A stretch of 64,000 bases of DNA, from the NCBI GenBank assembly GCA_023678885.1, contig CM042985.1:7614985-7678984 (forward strand), given 5' to 3'. The DNA comes from Pogostemon cablin. Lineage: Eukaryota; Streptophyta; Magnoliopsida; Lamiales; Lamiaceae. The notes under the pieces are model-generated. The model saw only the letters and a list, made by a program, of their open reading frames with translations. It did no database searches and was not told the DNA's origin. Shown here one piece after another: positions 33,590 to 46,220 of this stretch. Made by a program: the position numbers and the translations under genes. The first letter of the stretch is position 1, and each line of letters opens with the position of its first letter.

Positions 33590-35760
33590 TGAGATGCTAA
33601 TGACTACTTTAACTACCATAAAGTTTGATGGTTCTCATGGCACACATGAACTCATCATTAAAGATAATAAATATTGCAACAAGATTAAAGCCTTCCATAA
33701 TGAACGTAGTTTACAAATTCATTACCTTCTAAGTATGACATATTCCTAATAAACTATAACACCATGAAAGACAAATGGAATGTGAATTAAATTCACGTAA
33801 TTTAATGATGGTTCAAAAGGAAAGAAGGTTTAAGAAATAATTTAAAATTTAAACATTATGTTCGTTTAAAAGTAATGAAGTTTGAACTAAACGTGGCTTT
33901 AATGTTTGGGGAAACTTTCCAAAAGAATTATTCCAAAAAGATTAATTAAGAATAAAGTCTTTCATGAGATAGACTTTTACTGATCTTGATATTTGTGTAA
34001 ATTGCATTAAATAAAAGCAAACCAAAAACACACAAATAATAGTCGTGATAATTGCACAACTTCTTATAATAGTTTACACCGCTAATTGTAAGTCTTACGA
34101 TAATACCCTTCTTAAAGGAATAATAATATTTCATCCTTTTTAATTTTAAATTTAAATTTTCACATTATGGTTATATTTATCTTAGCAAGAAAATTCTCAC
34201 TCCACAAATGCTTGATAAACATTTATTAATGATGTTGAGAAAATTAGATAGAAAAGTGAAAATTATAAAGATTGGAAGAAGTGATGAATTTTATGGAAAA
34301 TGTGATTAATTATCATGTTCAATCACTTAATTACAGGAAAAACTGACATTTATACTAAATGTTGCACACCATAATAAATTGGTGTAGCAGAATGACATAA
34401 TCGTACTTTATTGAATATGGTTATAAACATGTTAAATGATTAATTTATACCCATATTTTGTGGATTTATACATTTAAAGCTGCCTCTTACGTGATGGTCG
34501 AGTTTTTAGTAAAACAGTTTTCAAAACACCTTATGAACTTATAGAAAAACTCGATCTTAGGCAGTTGAATGTTTTAAATTGCCCGGCAGGGATTATGATT
34601 TACATCCATATGAAAAGAAATTGGATATAAGAAAATTAAGTTATTTCCTTATAAATTATCCTTAAAGTCTAAAAGGTATGAATTTTATGGTCTTAACTAT
34701 AGTACAAGAATTTTAAAACTAGAATATCAAATTCACTAAGAATTGTAAAATCAGTGGGAGTATGAAACCATGAAATGTGGTTATTGAAGAAGTTGGGTAG
34801 AGAATTTGAAAATACATTCATCTAAACTTCTTCTAAAGTTGTTATATAGTTGTTAAATAGTCAAACAACTTTCAAGTACAACATTAAGTTATTCTACTCT
34901 CTTAAAGGATCCGATTTTACTAAATCAATTATCAATGAGCTTTCATTTGATATATCACATCAAATAGCATTAAGAATGTCTGAAGGATAATATATCCGCT
35001 ATTTCTAACGATTGCATATGTGGTATAATAAAATGAGCTAAATTTAACATTATAATAAAAGCTAAAATTTCAGTTTTGGAATAAGTCATGGAAGTACTAA
35101 TTCTATTAAATGAGTAAATTCAATGAAAGGCGAGTTGAAATCAATGGCTCATAATGAAATTTAATATCTTGTTAGAATTGCCAAAGAGTTATAAAAGAAT
35201 TTGAAACGGATGTATCTTTATGATGGCGATTTCCAAAGATATAAAATTAGAGTTGTTGCTAAAGATTTTACTCAAAAAGATGACATAATTATAAGGAGAT
35301 ATAACAAATTATTTCTTTACAAGACTCTATTAGAATTATCATGGCTTTGGTAACTCATTATGACTTAGAGTTGCACCAAATAAATGATATGCCTGCTTTT
35401 CTTAAAGGTGATTTGGTGGAAGATCAAGTTAAATAGATCAACTCAAGTTTTTTTTTTCCATTAAAGAAAAATATCACATGGCGTGTAAACTTAAAGAATT
35501 AACATACAAACTTAAGCATGCTTTCCTATAAAGATATCTTTTGGATTTAAGAAAAACATCATAAACGGTGTACATATATATCTGAAAGTTAGTGGGAGCA
35601 CATTAATTCTATACTTGATGATAAACTTGCTTGCAACTGATGATCTTGGTTTATTATGTGAAACCAATAAATTTCTCTCAAAGAACTTTAGAATAAAACA
35701 TATGATGAGACAATTAAAGATGTCTCTGTAAGTATATGTTAATAAAGTTCAATAGAGGTT
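33590..35760 (+). pseudogene. Remains of Copia gag-pol
   Basis: Fragments of a Copia polyprotein in different frames: a gag-like start TTKFDGSHG near 33610, an integrase fragment near 34375-34545 and reverse transcriptase fragments near 35240-35430 including MALVTHYDLELHQ. No open frame exceeds about 60 residues. I describe the fragments only. Confidence 0.7.
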
Positions 35761-36894
35761 ATGGATGGAAAAGTGTTGGTAAAGAACGTTCCAATCCGGA
35801 AGGGAGATAAGTTTAACCTTATGTAATTTCCAATAATGAATTGGAACGTACTACAATATTCCTTATATGTATATTATTGGTAGCTTAAGATATACAAGAT
35901 TGTATAAATACCAAATATCAGTCTTACTGTTAGAATGCTTGGTCATTATTGAAGTGATTCATAAATGAATGACCAGAATGTTGCATAAGGAAATATTATA
36001 AGGTATTCTAATGAACTAAAGCACTCGTGCTTACTTATCAAAAATTTAATTACTTAGATGTAATTAAATATAGATTCAGATTTAGATGATTATATGATGC
36101 AAAAAGGTTCACTTTGACTTTTACGTTTCTTAGTCGGGGATATTGTGTCATGCAATATTGTGAAGAAGTTTCTAAAAACTACATTCACTATTAAAGTTAA
36201 CTTGTGGCATGATTTGAAGCTACAATTTAAGGACATTAAATGTGGAGTTTAATTTCAGGACTTGAAATAAGTTGACAATAATGTCAAGTCGCTGAAAACT
36301 TATTATGATTATTCCGCTGCATTGTTCTTCTTTAAAACGATGGATATTCCAAAGTTGCTAAAACATATGGAATGAAAGTATTTATCGTTAAGAAGAACTT
36401 TAGAAACAAATATGTCAATTGAACATAATGGAATCAATCTTATGATTTCGGATCCATTACACAACTGATCTTCTCTAAAACATTCATTGAACGTTACATG
36501 AATATGAGATCATTGAAAGGCTCAACAAGCTTATGATGAACAATTGACATTAAGAGCTCATTATGTTTTGTTTCTAATTGATATATCTTGTTTTGTCATT
36601 TTAGTATACATGAATGTTGACATTAATAAAACAAGATTTTATCTCAAATTTGAGATACTTATGTGGACCATTATTGATCCTTACGAGTTATGTTGAGTAG
36701 AAAGCTAATATCATAGTACATGGAAGGAACTATGTCGAGTAAATGATATAGAACCGCTATGACTTGTGTTAGTCTATACTCAATATTGACTTTATGAGTT
36801 GACCAGTTAATTTATCTTATGTCGCACATATTATGTAAATTATTTAAACCTTTACGTTTAAAGTTTAATTCTGTCACTCGGCCAAGTAGGAGAA

Positions 36895-37340
36895 TGTAAG
36901 ATAATTATGGCCTAGTGGCATTAATAATAAATATATATAAGATATTTATTATGATCAAATATCTTAAATAATGATATGGTTTAAATAAATAATATATATG
37001 AGATAAATAAGGTCATATATATTTATGGATAACAATCACATTGATAGAATGTGATTTGATAAAGATTTAATATCCCGATCTGGTCCTCTCTCCACCTATT
37101 AAAGAGACACAGTTTTATTAATTCTCTATCACATTAAGTCTTACGTACTGTGCAATAAAGAAAGGGGTGAGGAGAGAGAAACTAGTTCCCGGCGTAATTG
37201 ACAGGAACGTATCGTTGGAGGACCGCCATTAGTGGCGTCTCAAGGTAAGTATTCTAATCGTGTTTATGTGGTGTGAAAATCATGAAGATCTAAGATCCAT
37301 GTCAATTAATAAATTAATTGTTTATGAAATTATGCTTACA
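36895..37340 (+). repeat. Right LTR of Copia element
   Basis: 446 bp, TGTAAG...TTACA, paired with 31317-31762. Confidence 0.93.
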
Positions 37341-37345
37341 GTTTT
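37341..37345. repeat. Copia target-site duplication, right copy
   Basis: GTTTT directly after the right LTR. Confidence 0.75.
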
Positions 37346-37479
37346 CTCCAGAATTAATCAACATTGAAAATAAAAGAAACATAAAAGAGATTCAGAAGTT
37401 AGAAGCAATCCTAATAACGAATTGATAATTCTTCACAGCCTAGAAAAACCAACCTACCGCTGCCCTTTCGGATGGCTTT

Positions 37480-37595
37480 GCGCCGACGAAGCTCCACCAC
37501 CGATGGAACCCAAGCTCAAACTAATCACGCGAATTTTGCGCAGACGAAGCTCCGCCACTGGTGGAACCCAAGCTCAAACCAAATTTTCCAAACGA
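37480..37595. repeat. 58-bp tandem duplication
   Basis: Two units starting GCGCCGACGAAGCTCC (37480) and GCGCAGACGAAGCTCC (37538), each containing GGAACCCAAGCTCAAAC. They lie in a 92-residue open frame (37422-37700) that I do not recognise. The local base composition is GC-richer than the surroundings, so an old gene fragment is possible. Confidence 0.6.
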
Positions 37596-37844
37596 TGGCG
37601 CCCCGACAAGAAACTTAAAAACCTCCCCAATCTTCCTCAACTCTCCAGCGGCTCTGACACGTACCGCCCATCAATTCAAGCCGGATCCAGAAGCTTGTGA
37701 CAATTCCATGGGCTTTGGCCTCAATCTCCGCCAACCGTCTGCGCATGAAAGCACGATGTTCCAATTCTCAGTTTCGGTGTTGTGTGTGAGAGAGAATTTG
37801 AAATACAAGGGTAATTTAGGAAATATACACTCCATCCAAATGTA

Positions 37845-38360
37845 CTCCCTCCGTTCCCGGTAAGTGTAAGAGGATCATTTGTTTTTTGCATGTAGATTAA
37901 AGAATATTACTCTCTTCGTCCCAAGAATACATTCGCCCTTTCCATTTTGGTCCGTACCAAGAATACATTCGTCCCCTAAAAATGAAAACAATACATAATA
38001 TAAATAATCTTACAATACTACAATATTACAAAAATATCACCTTCTTTTTACACACAATTTAGTCAAAGTCAACTATATCATACACTTTATTCTACTTAAT
38101 TACCCAAAATACCCCTTATCTTTTTTACATCACACTACAAAAAATTTGATTTTCTTAAACTCCGTGCCCAAGAATACGCGAATGTATTATTGGGATGAAG
38201 TAAGTATTATTTAATATGTAGTTGATAGTTGTATTAATAGGAGTGTAAATTTTATATTTTAATTGTATTAGAAAGAGGTGTGAGTCCCATATATATAAAA
38301 AAAAAAGTGAATTTTTGAGTGAAATAATCAAAATGGAAGAATGATTCCCTTTAGAAGGAG
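37845..38360. mobile_element. MITE interrupted by a second MITE
   Basis: The outer element starts TA-CTCCCTCCGTTCCCG and ends near AGAAGGAG-TA; without its insert it is about 223 bp, like 39355-39579. It holds the shared core TTTTTTGCATGTAGATTAAAG ... ATTTAATATGTAGTTGATAG ... TTTTAATTGTATTAGA. Confidence 0.75.
37910..38200. mobile_element. Inner Stowaway-like MITE
   Basis: Inserted at a TA inside the preceding MITE. Left end CTCTCTTCGTCCCAAGAATACATTC, right end the inverse with a few changes (GAATGTATTATTGGGATGAAG). 291 bp, non-coding. Confidence 0.78.
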
Positions 38361-38362
38361 TA

Positions 38363-39354
38363 GTAAATAAAGCGGCTAAAAATGATATGTTAGGTTTACC
38401 CTCTTTTACCCTCAAAGTAAACAAAGCGGCTTAAAATGGTATCCCTGCCCATCCATGTAAACGGCCTAGGGCCTACAAACCGGGTAATTTGAATATGGCC
38501 AGGGGGTTATGATCTGGATGCAAATCTTCTTTTCACAAAATATGGGAAATACGTACTCCCTTGCTCCCAATTTAAACCACACCATTACTGCACACATAAT
38601 TTAAGAAAAAAATAATTTTTTATTTACAGGAAAATATAGTATTTTATCTTTAAATAATAAATAAATTATAAAATATATTATGTATAATTGAAAAAGTGAT
38701 ATATTTTTAATTAAGGCATATATTTATAGAGGCAAGGATTAGTGTGGTTTTTTTTTATAATGAAATTTAATGTGGAATTAATAAAAATGAAAAGTGTAAA
38801 ATTTAATTTAGAATGTTAGAGTTTTTTTTTTCTATTTTCTAACATTTTTTCTCTATATATCTAAGAGGTAAAATTGGTTTTTTTTTTTCATTTTGTATAT
38901 TATCGTATTGGGATCTCAAGTGTAACTCTTTTCAGGTAGGGCAAATGTAATCAATTTCTCTTTTTTAGTAAAAGGGTTCATGCATGATATATCACATTTT
39001 TCTAATACAACTATCCACTATATATAAAATAATAATATTCTTTAGTTATGTGCAAAAAGTAAATAATTACCTTTGCACTAGTGGTGGAAATATATATTTT
39101 TTTATCTTGGATTTAAAAAAATTAAAGATTCTCACTATATATTTTAGAGTTTTTTTCAATGTAGGAACGGAAAGATAGGTAAACTATCAGAGGGACTCGA
39201 AAGATTTTTTTTATTAATTCAATACCTGAAAGATGTAATACTATCAATTCAAGACTTGTAATCATAAAAAAATAAAAATCTTATAACATAATAATTATAT
39301 AAATTTATCATTAATTAGTATATTATTTTAATGATAATAAATTACAAAATATTA
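38363..39354. other. AT-rich intergenic DNA
   Basis: No gene or clear repeat recognised; many A/T homopolymers. Confidence 0.5.
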
Positions 39355-39579
39355 CTCCTTTCGTCCGCCACAAACATATATATTTATTTTTTGCACGTGG
39401 ATTAAGGAGTTTATTATTTAATGTGTAGTAGATAGTTGTATTAGTAGAGTATATGAGTCCCATATATCAAATGTATTAGTGATGTGTGTGGGTCTCATGT
39501 GTTTAAAAATGGAAATGTATACCTTTGGTGCGGACACCCAAAATAGCAAAATGTATACCTTTCCGGCGGACGGATGGAG
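39355..39579. mobile_element. Stowaway-like MITE, 225 bp
   Basis: TA-bounded; left CTCCTTTCGTCCGCC, right inverse GGCGGACGGATGGAG. Contains the shared core with TTTTTTGCACGTGGATTAAGG, ATTTAATGTGTAGTAGATAG and a CCCATATATCAAATGTATTAG stretch. Confidence 0.82.
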
Positions 39580-40347
39580 TATGTTAAAAGACAATTTTTT
39601 AATATATGAAGGTTTAACGTAGTTTTTATTATTTTATTTTAATTAATTTTATGATTTTATGTATATTGATAGTTTTATATCATTTAGGTCTTGAATTGAT
39701 AGAAAAAAAATTTCAAATCACTAATTGATAATTTACCTAACTTTCGGGTCCTATATTAAAAATCCCTATATTTTATAATTCTGTCCCACAAAACATTTAA
39801 CTTTTTTTTTCATTAGTCTCAAAAGTATTTACATATTTTTCATAAGTGGTTAAAAATATTTTAAATACTCACTTTTTACGTATTATTTTTTATGTCAATT
39901 CTAACAACTTTATACTACAACTATTTAATTAAAAATATTCTTCTTTATTCTAACTTTACACATTAAAAAAAAATCTCTTAAAAATCTCACACAAAATACT
40001 TCGTAAATGGGAGTACAAATTTCAAGTAAGGTGAGAATGAAGAGCCCACTTTTGGTTTTGGCCGATGGACTTGGCGGAAGAAAAACGCCACCTGGTGGTC
40101 GAAGACTTTTTGAAACTACTACATCTAATACTCGTGTTTACGTTTTTTTATTTAAAGCATTACATTATAAAGTTTGGAGTCCAATGCACCAGACGATTTC
40201 AACCGTTAGATTCATTCTAAATCTAATATCAATCATGAATTAAATTAATATAATTAAATTTATTTTTAAAATAACCACCCACTACCCTTATTTTACCCTA
40301 TTAATATGGAAGTGCACCGGTGCACCCCAAAATAACCCTAAAGTTTG

Positions 40348-40583
40348 TGTTGGGGAAATATTGGGGATGCACTAAGCAATCACTTTACAATATGAATATT
40401 GAAATAAAATACAAGAAAAGAAGAAACGAGAAAGGTCTTCAAATCTTATCTTTGAATCTTGATCTGAATCTAGATCTTCAAATAAGATTGAAAACCTTTC
40501 TCGTTTCTTCTTTTCTTATATTTTATTTTCAGTATTCATTTTGTAAAGTGATTGTTTGGTGCACCCCCATATTTCCCCCAACA
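40348..40583. repeat. Foldback: two inverted LTR-like ends
   Basis: A 236-bp palindromic unit whose arms are about 105 bp. It starts TGTTGGGGAAATATTGGGG and ends CCCATATTTCCCCCAACA. The arm sequence (for example TCTCGTTTCTTC...TTTCAGTATTCAT) recurs once, un-inverted, at 54900-54989, where it looks like the start of a minus-strand LTR. The palindrome may be two head-to-head LTR ends or a small foldback element. Confidence 0.75.
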
Positions 40584-42500
40584 ATCGCAGGACGTAAAAC
40601 GTTTGAATTTTCTGCACCTACAATCATTATATGAATATTGTGATGGACATTCTCCAATGTCAATGGGGACTCTGTTGGGTCTGATTCTCAAGAGTAACTG
40701 TGAATCCTTTTGGATTTGTATCCCAAAGGATGTATCCTCCAATGTGGATGTTGAGACCATTCATGGTTCTGGCACCGGGGAGAAGCCCGAAATAATTTAT
40801 GGGAGTTGATACGTACGTAACGAACATCTAAAGAGATGTTAAATACAAGATCATTGAATTTGATAAGGATAAATTATTATGCACAAATTCATTCTTAGTG
40901 GCATATGTAATGCACTTTGCAATGTTATTGTTGCATTTAAATGCTTATTGAGTTGTTGAACTCTTTAAGAAATAAATAAAATAAAGCCAAAAATGGTAAT
41001 GTGTTAGCTGAGAAGGTAAGTGAATATGTGAATATCTTTAATTCAAGTTAAACTACTCATGACATGCTTCTGTCATGTGACTCAATGTAAGATTGTGTGA
41101 AGTTTTGGATTAAATCCAAAATTCATGAAACGCTTAAAACCTCAAGTGGTGGGGGGTGCCACCCCGATTGTGGGGGTATCACTCCAAGTGTGGAGGTGCT
41201 ACCCGAGTATGGGGTGTGACACTCCAAATGTGGGGGTGTTTGAATTAAAAATAAAAAGTGGTTGTGTTTAAAACACAATAAATTGATCTCGAAGAAAAGA
41301 AAGTGAATCCACTCACACATGTGTGAAAATCAAGATCAATAAAATTGCTAGAAGAAATGTGATTAAAATCCACAAAGAGCTGAAATAGTGGAAACCCAAC
41401 CATGATGACTGAAGATCTCAAGAACTTGGTTCAGTGGAAAAACGAAATTGTGGAGGTTCAAGTAACACTTGGTACTTAGCATTCCTTAAAAGAGCAATAA
41501 ATCTAAGTGTTGGAACCCGTATTGTGGTGAGGCTAAGTCTATGACTTTTAATGATTCCTAAAAGGCCAGATAGAGGCTGATTGAGTATAACAAGGTATTC
41601 AAAATAGGAGATCACCTATGTAAGTGTGAAGTGAGTGGCCGCTTCAAGTGAAACACTTATGAATCAAATGGGGGTCCATGACCGAAACGGACCAAAACAT
41701 GAGAACAAGGATGATGAGAGACATTGATACGTTCACACTTTTGTTTCAGTATACTCTAAGGAGGAGTAGTTCAAAGACCTTGTGTCTACTACTCGATAGT
41801 GTTGGACTATGGAACGTTCAAAGTCCCAAACTACCTATCTGGATACATTAGTATCTCACGAGAACTGGATTGCGTGTCTGCATTTCGTGTGGGTTTACCA
41901 AATTCCACTCAAGTGCGGGATTGTAGGAATTAATTAACTAAATTAATTAATTAAATTAATTGAATTTAATTGGTTAGTAAGGATTAATTGTTAAATTAAT
42001 CACTAATTAAATGAGTGTAGTGGGTGAGTGTAATTTGACTCATCTACTGGAGAGGTTATGTGATGCGTAATGAGAATTAATACAAAATTATTGTCCCACG
42101 TGGGAGGAAAATCCACAAAAATCGGATCAAGTCGGAAGACGAATCATTTCATATGGAAAGATTTGTTGAACTTGAAGTAGGTTCATTGAATCTGAACGCA
42201 ATAACCCTCCATAATTGCTGATTAGAGGAAATCACGCAACCAACAATCAATTTGTCATAATTGATGATTAGAGGAATTACGCCATCAGCAATTAATATGT
42301 CGTAAATCACGCAATCGCCATTATGGCTGAGTGGAACGGAACACCTATAAATAGGGTCAATTAAATTCATTCTAAACACACCACAATCAACGAGCACTTG
42401 CATGTCAAAGCATTTACATCATAGTTACGATCCAATTCTCCATCCTCTTTAGTTCGTCGGAGTTCCTGCGATAGCAGTGCTGCTTCATCGGAAACGAATA
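40584..42500. other. Retrotransposon-derived non-coding DNA
   Basis: No intact gene. The minus strand near 42340-42355 has CCCTATTTATAGGTG, a TATA-like promoter motif typical of LTRs, and the last part up to 42500 appears to continue at 54834 across the Gypsy insertion. Around 41140-41235 a short GGGGGTG-containing motif repeats with a period of about 26 bp. Confidence 0.5.
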
Positions 42501-42505
42501 ACCAT
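42501..42505. repeat. Gypsy target-site duplication, left copy
   Basis: ACCAT, matched by 54829-54833 directly after the right LTR. Confidence 0.8.
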
Positions 42506-42793
42506 TATAATACCCGAGCTTCTCGCTACTCATGTGCCAATATAATTTAATTTATGTGCATTTTATAATTATGTGATAATAATGTGATAATTATGTGGTA
42601 ATTGTCTTTATATTTTATTTATCTTTATATTTTATTTGATACATCCGTTCTAAAAATGGTGATAATATGTGAATATATGTGTGCATAAATATTTACATGC
42701 ATTAATTTGGATAATAATAATAATAAATATATATTATATATAAGTAGTGGAGTTGGTGTTCTTATTAATAATAATAATTATTACTATTATTAT

Positions 42794-43744
42794 TGTTGAT
42801 GGCTGTTCTTGTTGTCGCTAATTAAGTATGTAAAAAGTTTAAGATTTTAATTAACGACACCAAGAACGAATACCATCAAACACAATCATCTATAAAATCA
42901 AGACAAATAAAGAGATTAAAACTTGTCCAAGACTAAAGTTCTACCAAAGAACATCACCGATTTTATTACTCTCCTTTAAGAACAACACTCGTTTTTTCAG
43001 ATACTTACAAGTGTAATGTCTAAAGTGAGTGCACATGTCATGGCTCTCTCTTGCGAGAGAGGCTACTTATATCATCCCTAAAACCCTAGAGTTGGTCTAA
43101 CTGCGTTACGCCACCTGGATGAAGACAATTTGTCTTTAATGCGGTTGTCTGGTTGCAGAGGAAACCTGGACGCCATTTGTTGCATAGCAGGAGGTTTGCA
43201 GGGTGTCTCCGTCCTTTCCTGGTCTCCCATTGATCGTTGAAGTAAGGCATGTCAATCAGTTGTTGTCTTTTAGTTAAGATTATTGTCCAAGACATCTCCT
43301 CTTCCCGTTAGTGTTGTCCTTTAGTCTGTAGTACTTTTTTCTCTCATTATGATGCATGTCCTTTATTATCTTGTTATCGCCGCCCTCCTTCGGTCTTCGG
43401 ATAGGTTATTCTCGCCGTTGAGGAGCCCATCCGAGGTCTCGTTCATGAGGGAGGATAACTGCTGAGGTGTTTCTCCGAAGCCGAGGTTCGCTGTCGAGGT
43501 GTTCCTCCAAAGCCGAGGTTCGCTTTCCGATTACGTACTTATTTGGCGGGTTTGACTTCATTCGTTGTGGGTTGGGTTTTTAGACTGTTACTTTTGTTAT
43601 TGGGATGCCTTGGTTCCCTTCAGTTCTCTGTCCTTCAATTGGGCCTCTGAGGGGTTGGGCCTCCATTTTCTAGCGTCATGGGTCTAATGGGTCTACTGGG
43701 CCTCTTGGGCCTGATAAATCATGAGGGATATATTACCCATAATA
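42794..43744 (-). mobile_element. Solo LTR (951 bp) in the Gypsy left LTR
   Basis: Absent from the right LTR at the equivalent point. Flanked by ATTAT on both sides (42789-42793 and 43745-43749). Read on the minus strand it starts TATTATGGGTAATAT (TG changed to TA) and ends GCCATCAACA. It contains repeats of CCGAGGTTCGCT around 43480-43530. No coding region, hence a solo LTR. The ends rest on the comparison with the empty site in 53480-54828. Confidence 0.7.
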
Positions 43745-43789
43745 ATTATAATAAATATATATTATATATAAGTAGTGGAGTTAGTGTTC

Positions 43790-43790
<1 letters not shown>

Positions 43791-43876
<86 letters not shown>

Positions 43877-43887
43877 TGATGATGATG
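43791..43887. repeat. (AAT)n(GAT)n microsatellite in left LTR
   Basis: About 28 AAT units followed by about four GAT units. The right LTR has the same compound repeat at 53784-53867 with different unit numbers. Confidence 0.95.
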
Positions 43888-44731
43888 AATGGGCTTGGTG
43901 GTGGAATGACTCATACAACCACATATATATTTAATAATAAAAAAAGTAGGTTTGGTGATAGATTAGTGCTTTTCACCACCCCACTTTCCTATATACATGG
44001 GTTGCAAAACCCATTTTGGCAGTGAACTAGAAATGCAGTATGTACCTGCGAAATAGAGAGGAGAGAAATAAGAGAGAAGAACTAGAATATAAAGAGAGAA
44101 AGGGGAGAGAGAGAGGGGTGCGTAAGTGCTAGAACGTGCATGTCAGCGGATTAATTACAATTCTTCACGAGGTCTATAATAATTTTCGGAGTTCAAGTAA
44201 GTAGAGGTCCAACTACAATGCATAAACATGTTGTGTGTAATTTATTTGTGATTAATATGGGATGATTATGTCATGAATTATTTGTGATTAAATGTTGATA
44301 TTGATATCATAAATGGTATGATGCACATTTAATTGTCCTGGTTGCATATCATGCATAATCATGAAAAGTATTTTTCTCAAAATTAATAAGATACTAATGG
44401 TGTGTGCGGCCACTATATATGCATCTCTGCGGAAGTTCGGAAAAATCATTCTCGGCACTATATTCGGGTTTGGAAAATTTGTCCCCATTGAACTCATTTG
44501 GGGTGCATATCATAAGTGTGTCGTGGTCACGAAACGTGAACAGTTTTCAAAATAAAAGAGACAAACTAGAAAGATTAGAATATAAATGCATTTTCATATA
44601 CTATCATACATGATTTCTACTTAGTGAGATTTTATCTCTCTAGTTTATGCATTGTAGGTGAAATCGAACACGAGGCTGGTGGCTGGGTCATGTCAGATCC
44701 TGAGAGTTGTATACATTGATGATGACTTGTT

Positions 44732-44736
44732 GGCCG
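44732..44736. repeat. Target duplication of second solo LTR, left copy
   Basis: GGCCG, repeated at 45947-45951. Confidence 0.85.
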
Positions 44737-45946
44737 TGTTGGCAATTGGATCTTATGGTGAACACGATTCGAAAAGAAAACAAGCAATAAAAAACAACGG
44801 AAGCAAAATCAATACCTGTCTTCTGGATTGGAGTAGAGGATGAATGTTTGAGAAGAACTACCTCTTGTTCTTCTACTGTATTACCCTAGTCAATCCTACT
44901 GTTGTGTGGTCAACAGTCTGTAGGATCACTCAATCTGCTCCTAACCACTTTTTAGACAAAAGAACGGCGTTCTCAATTCTTAGGGCATCCAGGAGCTGAG
45001 CAGACTATTATAAAGGGCTACAGTAGGGACCAGGAGGAGAAATTGGGTTGGGCCTCAATCAGATTTAATTAACCAAGCTTAGCCCAAAGCTTTTAATTAA
45101 ATCCAATAATAATAATATAGTCCACTAAAATATTATTACTGCACTACCCATCCAATCCCAAATTATGTTCTGGGCTCCTTCTTATTATGAGCCCAATAAT
45201 CTCCCCATGTTTAAGATATTCAATGCCCATTAATTAATTAAGTTACTGACAACTCAAATTAATTAATATCTCATCCGATAGTAGTACCACTCAACCTTTT
45301 TATCATGCCGGAAATTAATCCACTTGCAAGATTTACATGATAAACCTTATGAGCTCCTCAAGGGGACATCATCAACCTAAATCGGACATGGATTCCTTCT
45401 ACAATCAACAGCACACCATAGAGACAGCACTACTTCCCAACTCACCGAGTTTCTTGATTTAATTCATTTAAATCTCACCCATTGATGAATCAAAGAAATA
45501 CATACTGCCCTACGTGTCGAAGTTATTGTATAGGGATTAAGAGCATGGACATCCATAATAACAGAGATCAAGTTCTTCTATATAGACAGTACAAGTCGAA
45601 CGATCTCAAGCGGTCCTACTCAATACACGCTAAGTGCACTAATGTGATTCTATAGTCAAGACAAACTAATTCCAAATCACACTACAACCATACCGATAGA
45701 TAGTCCCCGTCTATCTCGGTTGTGAGCATCTGTTTATACTTTATAAGGAAACCGATAATATGATCTTCCGCGTGTTGTCGCACAACATATTATCTACAGT
45801 ATAAAGTAAATGGACTTTTGCACAAACATATAAATAAACAATTTATAAAATGCAAAAACGTTTGATCATATGATTCTCATTTCAAATAAAATTGTTATTA
45901 CATTGTTCAATACAAAAAGCAAGGCTTTTAGTATACAAATCTAACA
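44737..45946. mobile_element. Solo LTR (1210 bp), Copia-like, in the Gypsy left LTR
   Basis: Starts TGTTGGCAATTGGATC and ends ATACAAATCTAACA, giving TGTTGG/CTAACA terminal inversions, with a perfect GGCCG duplication. The right LTR at 54720 shows the uninterrupted site (GGTCGGGCCGGCG). No coding capacity. The orientation is not settled. Confidence 0.87.
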
Positions 45947-46059
45947 GGCCGGGCCGGCGTATTGAGCTATTTTGTGAAAATTGTATTGTATAAAAAAGAA
46001 GGAAAAAGGAATATTTATTATTGTTTATTATTGGTGATGAAAATTGGGGCGTGTCAGGG

Positions 46060-46071
46060 TGGTATCAGATC
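46060..46071 (+). promoter_or_regulatory. Primer-binding site of outer Gypsy element
   Basis: TGGTATCAGATC, one base off the initiator-Met tRNA complement, three bases after the left LTR. Confidence 0.75.
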
Positions 46072-46220
46072 ACAGTTTGGGACCTGCAGACTGTCTATGT
46101 ACATGAACTCATTCCTTGGGAGAGCAACTTTGCATATAAGTGTTATTTTACTTCTGTGTTGTTATGTGTTTTATAAATTATATTAGTCATGTGGTGTAGG
46201 ACTCGTAGTTAGTAGACAAA

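Larger units (their letters stand above)
31317..37340 (+). mobile_element. Copia-type LTR retrotransposon with decayed interior
   Basis: A 6024-bp element with matched 446-bp LTRs and a 5-bp duplication. The primer-binding site TGGTATCAGAGC (initiator Met tRNA) is at 31765-31776 and a purine-rich stretch AGTAGGAGAA precedes the right LTR. The interior has only remnants: an integrase-like GVAE...HNRTLLNMVINML segment near 34380 and a reverse transcriptase-like AKDFTQKD segment near 35250, broken by many stops and frameshifts. The order integrase before reverse transcriptase defines Copia. The LTRs are much better preserved than the interior. Confidence 0.9.
42506..46056 (+). repeat. Left LTR of Gypsy element, split by two solo LTRs
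   Basis: Starts TATAATACC (TG mutated to TA) and ends GCGTGTCA. Removing the two insertions and their duplications leaves about 1380 bp, matching the right LTR (1349 bp) with small differences and a longer (AAT)n tract. Interrupted at 42794-43744 and 44737-45946. Confidence 0.88.
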
